Shown piece after piece: positions 46,301-53,301 of a stretch of 64,000 bases of DNA. Position numbers and translations under genes: made by a program. Under the pieces are notes generated by a model, which searched no databases, was not told where the DNA came from, and saw only the letters and a list, made by a program, of their open reading frames with translations. The stretch is from contig JAFUFJ010000004.1 in assembly GCA_017469955.1 (NCBI GenBank), positions 1 to 64,000 on the forward strand, given 5' to 3'. Origin of the DNA: Prevotella sp. Lineage in GTDB: Bacteria; Bacteroidota; Bacteroidia; Bacteroidales; Bacteroidaceae. Position 1 is the stretch's first letter, and each line of letters starts with the position of its first letter.

Positions 46301-46581
46301 ACAACGGTGTTGAGGCTCACGTTGTGGCCTGGCCCGACGAAGAAGGCGAGCGCAACGTCGTCGACATGATTGCCAACCACGAGTTCGACCTTGTCATCAA
46401 CATCCCGAAGAATCATACTTCGCGCGAGTTGACCAACGGCTACAAGATCCGCCGCGACGCCATCAACCACAATATTCCGCTGATGACCAACGCCCGACTG
46501 GCCAAGGCTTTCATCGAGGCTTTCTGCCAAACACGCGAGGAAGACATCAAGATCAAGAGCTGGCAAGAATACAATGAATAG
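43351..46581 (+). CDS. carB: carbamoyl-phosphate synthase large subunit
   Basis: Encodes 1076 aa with the duplicated carboxyphosphate and carbamoyl-phosphate halves: two N-terminal preATP-grasp units ([23 protein letters not shown] near residue 8; [22 protein letters not shown] near 563), ATP-grasp domains and a C-terminal MGS-like allosteric domain ([18 protein letters not shown]). It makes carbamoyl phosphate for pyrimidine and arginine synthesis with the CarA glutaminase. carA is not adjacent in this window. A terminator follows. Confidence 0.97.
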   Translation: [1076 protein letters not shown]

Positions 46582-46602
46582 CCCGACCGGCTGAAAACAC
46601 GA

Positions 46603-46641
46603 GCGGCAGCGTTCCTAATCACACGGAGCGCTGCCGCTTTT
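46603..46641 (+). terminator. terminator of carB
   Basis: GCGGCAGCG (46603-46611) pairs with CGCTGCCGC (46629-46637), then TTTT. Confidence 0.85.
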
Positions 46642-46713
46642 CTTATGCGCAAGAGCCTGCCGTCAACCCCTGACGGCTCCTTTCTCGTCAGTCGTTCGGA
46701 AAGCCTTGTCGGC

Positions 46714-46820
46714 GAGAAAGCTATCCTTTTAGCCTGAGAAGTCATAGCTTTATGCCTGAGAAAGGATAGCTTTATTGACAAGAAACCTAAGACTTCTCGG
46801 GCTGAACCCTTAGCTTTCTC
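46714..46820. repeat. modular 22-bp-period palindrome array A8 (5 modules)
   Basis: Five modules with spacers cct, cct, gac, ggg. The outer modules are GAGAAAGCTATCCTTTTAG and CTGAACCCTTAGCTTTCTC. It lies 70 bp after the carB terminator. Confidence 0.9.
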
Positions 46821-46898
46821 ACGCACCTTCCGCAGACATGCCGTCTTAAAACATGCGAATGGCGCGAAACATCAGTAAATAAAGGGGTTCTGAAAGAA

Positions 46899-46939
46899 AA
46901 TCGCTTTTCCGACTATCGCCGATAGTCGGAAAAGCGATT
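46899..46939. repeat. 41-bp near-perfect palindrome, copy 1
   Basis: Two 20-bp arms (46899-46918 and 46920-46939) are perfect complements around a single C. The core TCCGACTATCG-C-CGATAGTCGGA recurs at 47142-47164. This could be an operator, a recombination site or the end of a small element. Confidence 0.8.
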
Positions 46940-47110
46940 ACTTGCATTATCGGCTGCAAAATTACTCATTATTATTCAGTTACCAAAATTTTTTCCTCTT
47001 TTTTTCTTTTAGAATACATTTGGCTCTCTTTGGAAAGCCGTTTGGAAACCATTCGTGTTACGTTTTGTTATCTGCTTGATTCACAACGCATTAAATTGTT
47101 GCAGGCGAGA

Positions 47111-47137
47111 CAAATGTTACATTTCGTGTAACATTTG
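47111..47137. repeat. 10-bp-arm palindrome next to copy 2
   Basis: CAAATGTTAC pairs with GTAACATTTG around a 7-bp centre. It directly abuts the second 29-bp palindrome and may be part of the same site. Confidence 0.6.
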
Positions 47138-47138
47138 T

Positions 47139-47167
47139 TTTTCCGACTATCGGCGATAGTCGGAAAA
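47139..47167. repeat. 29-bp palindrome, copy 2
   Basis: TTTTCCGACTATCG (47139-47152) and its complement (47154-47167) surround a single G. The core is identical to copy 1 at 46899-46939. The 199 bp between the copies is AT-rich with several TTTG words and no ORF. Confidence 0.8.
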
Positions 47168-47236
47168 CGTGGGCGAAGAGTCCGCCGTATCACGTGCAGA
47201 GAATTATTACTATTAATATACTTCAAATTTAGTTTC

Positions 47237-47270
47237 AAGCCTTCATGTCGTGAGATATCAAGGCTTTTCA
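47237..47270 (+). promoter_or_regulatory. leader hairpin before the third peptide gene
   Basis: AAGCCTT (47237-47243) pairs with AAGGCTT (47260-47266), followed by TTTCATTT. It lies in the leader of the peptide/secreted-protein unit and could act as an attenuator. No clear -7 box was seen. Confidence 0.35.
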
Positions 47271-47353
47271 TTTAGAAGATCATCTTAACGGCAAGCATTA
47301 CATATAGAAGTAGGCAAGCACATAATAATAATAAAACATTAGAGAAAAGAACA

Positions 47354-47575
47354 ATGAAACAAATGGCATCTACAATTAGAGGAACAAAATCCCCCTACAC
47401 GAGACCGTATGTAGAGGTGATTGCAACGATGGCAGAGCCTGTCATGGACGCTACCTCCTGGTATGACGGCACAGGCAACACCCTGCCGGTTAAGCCAGGC
47501 GACCCTGATCCCGACGACGACTTCAAGGGAGCAAAGAAAGGTAACTGGGACGTGTTAGACAATATGTGGGATTAA
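47354..47575 (+). CDS. small acidic YTRP peptide upstream of a secreted protein
   Basis: Encodes 73 residues: SPYTRPYVEVIATMAEPVMDATSW near the N-terminus, an acidic Pro/Gly centre (GDPDPDDD) and the end NWDVLDNMWD. Layout matches the peptides at 623-838 and 4017-4214 (Tyr-x-x-Pro, hydrophobic patch, acidic Gly-rich part, terminal Trp-Asp), although here the gene precedes its secreted partner, 20 bp from the partner ATG. No signal peptide. Function unknown. Confidence 0.7.
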   Translation: MKQMASTIRGTKSPYTRPYVEVIATMAEPVMDATSWYDGTGNTLPVKPGDPDPDDDFKGAKKGNWDVLDNMWD

Positions 47576-47595
47576 CCAAGAAGGAGAACAAAGAC

Positions 47596-49932
47596 ATGAC
47601 AAAGAGATTTTCACTTTCATTAATAGCCCTGCTGGCCGCACTGCTCGGCATTTCGGAGGCAAACGCCCAGCAGATTGACGTCAATTCGGGCCAAGTGGTA
47701 TGGAAAGGCACCACGCTTGCCGACGCCTTGTCGCAGAGTCAGGAAGGCAAGTTCATCTATCTCATCCAGTTCAAGAGCACCCTCAGCGAGAACGACCCCG
47801 AGAGATACATCTCATCAGGAGGCGCCTACGGCGTGCAAGGCGTGCTCTCTTCGGTGGGCATGCGCATGCAGTTTGTGCGAAACGGCTCAAACTATCAGGT
47901 CGTCACCCGTATCGAAAACCCCGGCACCGCGTCCCATAATGGCGACCGTATGGGCTATGACAGCAATGGAACCGGCAGCAACATCTACCTCGACCGAGGC
48001 ACAACACAGGCCGACAACAACTATGTCAACTGGACCATCACCGAGACTACGGCCACGAAGACCAACATCAGATACCAAGACGAAGCCGCCTCGCACACCG
48101 AAACCGTCAACGTCGTCACCTTCCGCAATGCCAATGGAGGCCAATATTACGCAGGCATCAGCAACGGAAGGCTCGTGAGTAGTAACACAGCTACACAATG
48201 GATCATTGTCTCAGAAGACGACTTCAACGAGGCAATGGCCAAGGTGACTTGGGGAGAAGTAGACCTCGGCGTCTTCATCCAGGATGCCGAATTCGGCCGC
48301 GACAACAAGGATGCCGTCTATTGGGAGTGGGGAACATGGGACGGAACCACCTGGAACAAGGACGACAACCAGGACGATGCTTGGACTCTTGGCGAAGGAA
48401 ACCTGCATTGGCACCAACGCAATCAGAACACGATGTGTAACGGAACGCTCATTTCCAACGGCATTTCACGTGCTAAAGCAGGAGCAAACGTGGCCGGAAC
48501 AGGCAGCACGCTCGACGAGGACGGGTTCCGCAATGTGTGTGGACAGTACTATAAGGCCGAGATCTACAACGAAGCTATCGCCCTGTCTCAGACCCTTAGC
48601 GACTCTAACATACCCAACCTCACCGAAGGACTCTATAAGCTTTCGGCCCAGGCTCTTTACTTTGATGGCGCTAATGGCTCGACCAACAACAACGTCGCCT
48701 ACTTCGTTGTAAGGCGTATTGAGTATACAGACAACAGTCGAAGCGAGGTGAAAGACGTCTCGATTCAGAAGCTTCCCGTGGCGCCTCTCAACTCTTTGAC
48801 CGGCAACAACATCACCACTGTCAGCGGTGTGTCGGCCGGATATGTGATGAACACCAACGAAGACGCCTACAAACTGAACTTCTTCCTCGAGATCAGCGGT
48901 ACGACTGATATCACGATTGGCATCGAACAGGCCGAGGCAACGGGCTGGACCGTGATCGGCAACGTGCACCTCTATGCCCACGGCAAGCAAGCCATTTTCA
49001 TCGACGAAGACTGGTGTGAACAGACGAGAATTCCCTATGTCGAGAGTGGACAGACCATCTGGTCGACCAAGAATCCCTATGAGCAGACCCTCTTCATGGA
49101 CAAGTATGAGTATCCTACGACGGTATACTACAACCGTACGTTCACGAAAGACAAGTTCAACCCCATCTGCCTTCCGCTCGATCTCACAGGAAACCAGGTC
49201 AGACAGACCTTCGGCAACGACTGCATGCTCAGCGAGTTTGCCGGACTTGAGGGTTCTTGCCTGAAGTTCAGACAGGTCAACCTCGACACCGACGGCATCA
49301 AGTCAGGCGTGCCATACATCGTAAAGGTGACCACAGACCCCGTCGTCAAGGCCGGCGAACAGATCACTATGGAGGTAGGAAACGGACATGAGAACCACAC
49401 CGTGACGCTCGACGGTCCGATCTATTACATCGCCGGTGTGACGAAAGAGGCCTATTCGACGCTGCCAGAGCTGAAGCCCGTGACCGTCGGCGACTTCACT
49501 TTCGAGGGTACTTTCTACCGGAAGTCCATCTTGAAGGAGACGCTTGACGAGCAGGATGTCTACATGATTACCAAAGGAGACATGTATCACCTCGACGGAA
49601 CGAAGCCCGGCAACACCTACGACTATGACTTTGACAACCATCAGGACATCAAGAATCCGGGCACAGGCTACATGATCTGGGGCACCTATGCCTACCTGCA
49701 TGCCGACAAAGCCTCGGGCGAGAAGGTCACCACGCTCTCCATCCTCGGCGTAGACGAAGACATCACTGCCCTCGAGGGTGTATACTTCGAAGGCAGCAGC
49801 CTGCAGACAAACGCCCTGAACGACGGCAGTGTATACACACTGAGCGGACAGAAGGCTGCCTCAAACGGCACCCTCGAAGGCCTTGCCAAGGGCATTTACA
49901 TCGTCAACGGAAAGAAATTCGTCGTGAAATAG
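47596..49932 (+). CDS. large secreted protein with sorting-like C-terminus
   Basis: Encodes 778 aa with a signal peptide (ends EANAQ near 25). The central part is beta-rich with no recognised catalytic motif; a segment (YKLSAQALYFDGANGSTNNNVAYFVV, LNFFLEISGTTDITIGIEQ) looks like a carbohydrate-binding jelly-roll. From about residue 505 it resembles the C-terminal regions of the M6 protease and the LRR protein (NRTFTKDKFNPICLPLDL, VRQTFGNDCMLSEFAG, GVPYIVKV, GTFYRK). It ends LAKGIYIVNGKKFVVK, a type IX cargo-like tail. Co-transcribed with the upstream small peptide. The open frame extends 30 nt upstream, but MTKRFSLSLIALLAALL starts the signal peptide. Confidence 0.75.
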   Translation: MTKRFSLSLIALLAALLGISEANAQQIDVNSGQVVWKGTTLADALSQSQEGKFIYLIQFKSTLSENDPERYISSGGAYGVQGVLSSVGMRMQFVRNGSNYQVVTRIENPGTASHNGDRMGYDSNGTGSNIYLDRGTTQADNNYVNWTITETTATKTNIRYQDEAASHTETVNVVTFRNANGGQYYAGISNGRLVSSNTATQWIIVSEDDFNEAMAKVTWGEVDLGVFIQDAEFGRDNKDAVYWEWGTWDGTTWNKDDNQDDAWTLGEGNLHWHQRNQNTMCNGTLISNGISRAKAGANVAGTGSTLDEDGFRNVCGQYYKAEIYNEAIALSQTLSDSNIPNLTEGLYKLSAQALYFDGANGSTNNNVAYFVVRRIEYTDNSRSEVKDVSIQKLPVAPLNSLTGNNITTVSGVSAGYVMNTNEDAYKLNFFLEISGTTDITIGIEQAEATGWTVIGNVHLYAHGKQAIFIDEDWCEQTRIPYVESGQTIWSTKNPYEQTLFMDKYEYPTTVYYNRTFTKDKFNPICLPLDLTGNQVRQTFGNDCMLSEFAGLEGSCLKFRQVNLDTDGIKSGVPYIVKVTTDPVVKAGEQITMEVGNGHENHTVTLDGPIYYIAGVTKEAYSTLPELKPVTVGDFTFEGTFYRKSILKETLDEQDVYMITKGDMYHLDGTKPGNTYDYDFDNHQDIKNPGTGYMIWGTYAYLHADKASGEKVTTLSILGVDEDITALEGVYFEGSSLQTNALNDGSVYTLSGQKAASNGTLEGLAKGIYIVNGKKFVVK

Positions 49933-49960
49933 ACGGCCGACATACGGCAGCACACACAGA

Positions 49961-49999
49961 AAGCGGGGTGGCAACGGTTTGCCGTCCCGCTTCTTTTTT
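49961..49999 (+). terminator. terminator of the secreted protein gene
   Basis: AAGCGGG-GGCAA pairs with TTGCC-CCCGCTT, followed by CTTTTTT. Confidence 0.85.
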
Positions 50000-50057
50000 C
50001 AACCATTGAAAAGTTCTTTCCTGCTCTTTCTCTTGGGGAATTGTCTGTGACCAGCCT

Positions 50058-50164
50058 GAGAAAGCTAAGACTTTAGCCCGAGAACTCATAGAGTTATTGC
50101 TGAGAAAGGATAGAGTTATTGACTTAAAAGCTAAGACTTCTCGGGCTAAAGTCTTAGCTTTCTC
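50058..50164. repeat. modular 22-bp-period palindrome array A9 (5 modules)
   Basis: Five modules with spacers ccc, gct, gac, ggg. Module 1 (GAGAAAGCTAAGACTTTAG) is the exact reverse complement of module 5, so the whole array folds back on itself. Module 2 is GAGAACTCATAGAGTTATT. It lies between a terminator and a promoter. Confidence 0.9.
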
Positions 50165-50268
50165 AGCCGGAAGCCACGGGCATGCTGCAACGAAGGCTGC
50201 CCGTGGCCCGGAAAAACGGTGCCGACAGCGGCAAAAAAGAAAAACCATGCAACTTTTCCCGCCTTATC

Positions 50269-50300
50269 TTTGCCTCTTTCAAATCTTTCAATTAATTTTG
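50269..50300 (+). promoter_or_regulatory. promoter TTTG-N20-TAATTTTG for the GH43 gene
   Basis: TTTG 50269-50272 and TAATTTTG 50293-50300, 50 bp before the ATG. A second TATCTTTG box overlaps the -33 element at 50265-50272. Confidence 0.85.
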
Positions 50301-50349
50301 CAAGAAGTAAAGAAAATCATCCTATAAACCCATCAACCAGCATTTGAAT

Positions 50350-52206
50350 ATGAGAAAACTGCTCCTGACTTTGTTTGCAACATGCCTCGCCTTGACGGCC
50401 AATGCCCAGCAGCGCGAGGGCGAATACCGCAATCCTATCATCCCGACAAGCCTGCCAGACCCATCGGTCATCAAGGCTCCCGACGGCTATTATTACCTCT
50501 ATGCGACCGAAAACATCCGCAACCTGCCCATCTATCGTTCGAAGAACCTCGTCGACTGGGAGTTTGTAGGCACAGCCTTCAGCAGCGAAACACGCCCGAA
50601 GTGGAACCCCAAAGGCAACCTATGGGCCCCTGACATCAACTACGTCAACGGCCAGTATGTGCTCTACTACGCCAAGTCTGAGTGGGGAGGCGAGTGGACT
50701 TGCGGCATCGGCGTGGCCACATCCGACAAGCCTGAAGGCCCCTTCACCGACCATGGAGCCATGTTTATCAGCAAAGACATCGGCGTACAGAACTCCATCG
50801 ACGCCTTCTATATCGAGGAAGACGGACATAAATACCTGTTCTGGGGCTCGTTCAGGGGCATCTACGGCATCGAGCTCACTGACGACGGACTGGCAATAAA
50901 GCCCGGAGAGAAACCCCGACAGATAGCCGGCACCTTCATGGAAGGCACCTATATCCACAAGCGCGGACGCCACTTCTACCTCATAGGGTCGGCCGGTACG
51001 TGCTGCGAAGGTGAGAAATCAACCTATAGAGTGACCGTGGGAAGGTCGGAAAACCTTTTCGGTCCTTACGTTGACAAACGAGGAAGATCGCTCATGGAAG
51101 ACCACTATGAGGTGATACTTCACGGCTCAGACGAGGTAGTAGGGCCAGGCCACAACGCCGAGTTCATCACCGACGAGCGCGGACAAGACTGGATAATCTA
51201 CCATGGATTCTCAGCCAAAGACCCCGGAGCAGGCCGACTTGTATACATGGACCGCGTCGAATGGATCGACGGATGGCCACACATCGCACACGACGAACCG
51301 TCGACTGTCAGCGAGAGACCTGACGTTGGCAACATTCTTCTGGCCGATCCTACCATCTATTTCGAAGACGGGACCTACTATCTCTACGGCACATCGTCGC
51401 CGGAAGGCATCCTCGTCTACACCTCAACCGATCTCGAAAACTGGCAGGGACCAGTGGGAGCAACCCGAGGACACGCACTCATCAAGGGCGACTCATGGGG
51501 CACTCAGGGCTTCTGGGCTCCGCAAGTATTCAAACGAAACGGCCGATACTACATGGCCTACACCGCCAACGAGCAGATCGCCATTGCCGAAAGCGACTCG
51601 CCACTCGGTCCCTTCAAGCAGGAAACCATCGGTCACATACCCGCAGAAATGAAGCAAATCGACCCGTTCGTGTTCTTCGACGACAACGGCAAGGCATACA
51701 TGTATCACGTACGACTCATTGAAGGCAACCGCATCTATGTGGCCGAACTCAACAAAGACCTCAAGTCAATGAAGGAAAAGACGGCCCGCGAATGCGTGTC
51801 AGTCGAGCCGAAAGGCTGGGAGAACACATGGGAAAGCCAATATGGAGTGGCCGAAGGACCGACCGTAGTCAAGCAGGGAAAGAAGAAGAACGCCACCTAC
51901 TATCTCTTTTATTCGGCCAATGACTTCCGCAATCCCGACTATGCTGTGGGCATCGCAACGGCCAAAAGTCCCTACGGACCATGGGAAAAGCCGGCCGAAC
52001 CCGTCATCGTTCGTGGTGGCATCGGTGAGAATGGCACCGGACACGGCGACCTCTTCGTCGACAAAGACGGCAGGCTTCAGTACGTGTTCCACACCCATCA
52101 CAGCCGTAGCAGGGTGGCTCCGCGCAAGACAGCCGTCATCGAAATGCAGTTCGACGGCACCAACTACAGCGTGAAACCCGAAACATTCAGATTCTTCAAA
52201 CAATAG
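50350..52206 (+). CDS. tandem two-domain GH43 family glycoside hydrolase
   Basis: Encodes 618 aa with a signal peptide (ends LTANAQ). Two GH43-type five-bladed propellers lie in a row. The first (about 25-320) has NPIIPTSLPDPSVIKAPDGYYYLYATE with the base Asp, NLWAPDINYVNGQYVLYYA and SIDAFYIEEDGHKYLFWGS. The second (about 325-618) has LLADPTIYFEDGTYYLYGT, GFWAPQVFKRNGRYYMAYTA and QIDPFVFFDDNGKAYMYHV, with Glu candidates in both. GH43 enzymes cut arabinose or xylose linkages, so arabinan, arabinoxylan or a related hemicellulose is likely. It has its own strong promoter and is not next to a susCD pair. Confidence 0.88.
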   Translation: MRKLLLTLFATCLALTANAQQREGEYRNPIIPTSLPDPSVIKAPDGYYYLYATENIRNLPIYRSKNLVDWEFVGTAFSSETRPKWNPKGNLWAPDINYVNGQYVLYYAKSEWGGEWTCGIGVATSDKPEGPFTDHGAMFISKDIGVQNSIDAFYIEEDGHKYLFWGSFRGIYGIELTDDGLAIKPGEKPRQIAGTFMEGTYIHKRGRHFYLIGSAGTCCEGEKSTYRVTVGRSENLFGPYVDKRGRSLMEDHYEVILHGSDEVVGPGHNAEFITDERGQDWIIYHGFSAKDPGAGRLVYMDRVEWIDGWPHIAHDEPSTVSERPDVGNILLADPTIYFEDGTYYLYGTSSPEGILVYTSTDLENWQGPVGATRGHALIKGDSWGTQGFWAPQVFKRNGRYYMAYTANEQIAIAESDSPLGPFKQETIGHIPAEMKQIDPFVFFDDNGKAYMYHVRLIEGNRIYVAELNKDLKSMKEKTARECVSVEPKGWENTWESQYGVAEGPTVVKQGKKKNATYYLFYSANDFRNPDYAVGIATAKSPYGPWEKPAEPVIVRGGIGENGTGHGDLFVDKDGRLQYVFHTHHSRSRVAPRKTAVIEMQFDGTNYSVKPETFRFFKQ

Positions 52207-52220
52207 GAAACCGACGACGA

Positions 52221-52661
52221 ATGAAGCGTTTGCTGACCGCCTTGCTGCTCGTTGTGGCCCTGATGCCACAGCTTTCAACAGAAGCCCCCTGCCCGATCTC
52301 GCCGGAAGAGCATGCCTTGCCTGCCCTTCTGCAGGACGAATGCAGGCCGTCTTCCTTAGCCAAGGAAACGAGAAACCTGCCCGAAGAGGTCAGGCTGGGG
52401 GCCCCTTCTGCACCCGACAGACAAGCCATCATCAGCCAATCGCCCTCCATTCCCAACCTTGTAAGCACCCGGACTCAGCGGGTTATGCCCTCACAGGCCT
52501 CCAAGAACAATCGCCTTGCAGGCCGGATTGTCGCCTGTTATAAACAACGTAAGACCCTTTCAAACTCGTTCGACGGAAGGGTTGGCCGCCTGGCAGCTCC
52601 CTTTCAGTCGCGTGTCTCATGTGCCTACTTCGTGATAGCGCTGAGGCACATCATCCGTTAG
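52221..52661 (+). CDS. small secreted hypothetical protein after GH43
   Basis: Encodes 146 aa, 14 bp after the GH43 stop. The N-terminus (MKRLLTALLLVVALMPQLSTEA) is a likely signal peptide. The remainder is rich in Pro, Ser, Arg and Ala without a recognised motif. Low-complexity composition raises some doubt, but the start spacing and the terminator right after its stop support a real gene in the GH43 transcript. Confidence 0.5.
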   Translation: MKRLLTALLLVVALMPQLSTEAPCPISPEEHALPALLQDECRPSSLAKETRNLPEEVRLGAPSAPDRQAIISQSPSIPNLVSTRTQRVMPSQASKNNRLAGRIVACYKQRKTLSNSFDGRVGRLAAPFQSRVSCAYFVIALRHIIR

Positions 52662-52670
52662 CTTGACACT

Positions 52671-52704
52671 TGCCCTGCCGAATGGCATGCAGGGCAGCGT
52701 TTTT
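52671..52704 (+). terminator. terminator after the GH43 unit
   Basis: TGCCCTGC (52671-52678) pairs with GCAGGGCA (52689-52696), then GCGTTTTTC. Confidence 0.8.
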
Positions 52705-52790
52705 CAGATACCTTTTTCAGGCAAATCGCTGCTCCCTCTCCGTGGGAAGGGGCAGCAAGCCGATTGTATTACCTATCAAAAAACAAGACA

Positions 52791-53198
52791 ATGTCAAGCT
52801 TTAAAAACTTAGCAATGGCAGCAAAGGTTGCTGCACACCAGGATATTATCGTCAAGAAATCATGTTTCGGACTCGTCAAGAAGGCGTTCTACACGCCGAC
52901 CGACAGCTCCATTCTCGCCCTTCAAAACGACTATTCAGCCGAAAATGGCGACCGAATCAAACAGATCATCAACGCTCCGGAAGGACAATTAGAGGCAGCA
53001 GTCAAGGCCTTTGGAGGCATCGATCATGCGCCGATGGGGCCGTTCCGTGTGGAAGTTTGCTTGTCGGCAGACCATCAATTTGCTGCCGTTCAGGCTTTCG
53101 GATACAGCGATTTCGAGTATAAGCCCTTGGCTGACGTCCGCTTTTTCACGGGCAACGAGGCCGACATCATCGGCCGTTTGCTGGCTCCGGCCCTGTAG
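52791..53198 (+). CDS. hypothetical cytoplasmic protein
   Basis: Encodes 135 aa starting MSSFKNLAMAAKVAAHQDIIVKK. No signal peptide, membrane segment or motif I recognise. It is compact and mixed alpha/beta in pattern (VEVCLSADHQFAAVQAFGYSDFEYKPLADVRFFTG). A hairpin (GCTGCTCCC with GGGGCAGC, near 52720-52755) is in its leader and a perfect terminator follows, so it is a single-gene unit. The frame extends to 52764, but the N-terminal residues there look non-native. Confidence 0.6.
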   Translation: MSSFKNLAMAAKVAAHQDIIVKKSCFGLVKKAFYTPTDSSILALQNDYSAENGDRIKQIINAPEGQLEAAVKAFGGIDHAPMGPFRVEVCLSADHQFAAVQAFGYSDFEYKPLADVRFFTGNEADIIGRLLAPAL

Positions 53199-53222
53199 AT
53201 GCGACGTTGAAGCATGAAAGAC

Positions 53223-53262
53223 GCAGGGGTGATGCGCCGTGCATCACCCCTGCTTTGCTTTT
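53223..53262 (+). terminator. terminator with 13-bp perfect stem
   Basis: GCAGGGGTGATGC (53223-53235) and its perfect complement (53241-53253) with a 5-nt loop, then TTTGCTTTT. Confidence 0.9.
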
Positions 53263-53301
53263 GGTTTCCGCCCTGTTTCTGCTGCTTTCAGGAGGCGAAG
53301 G

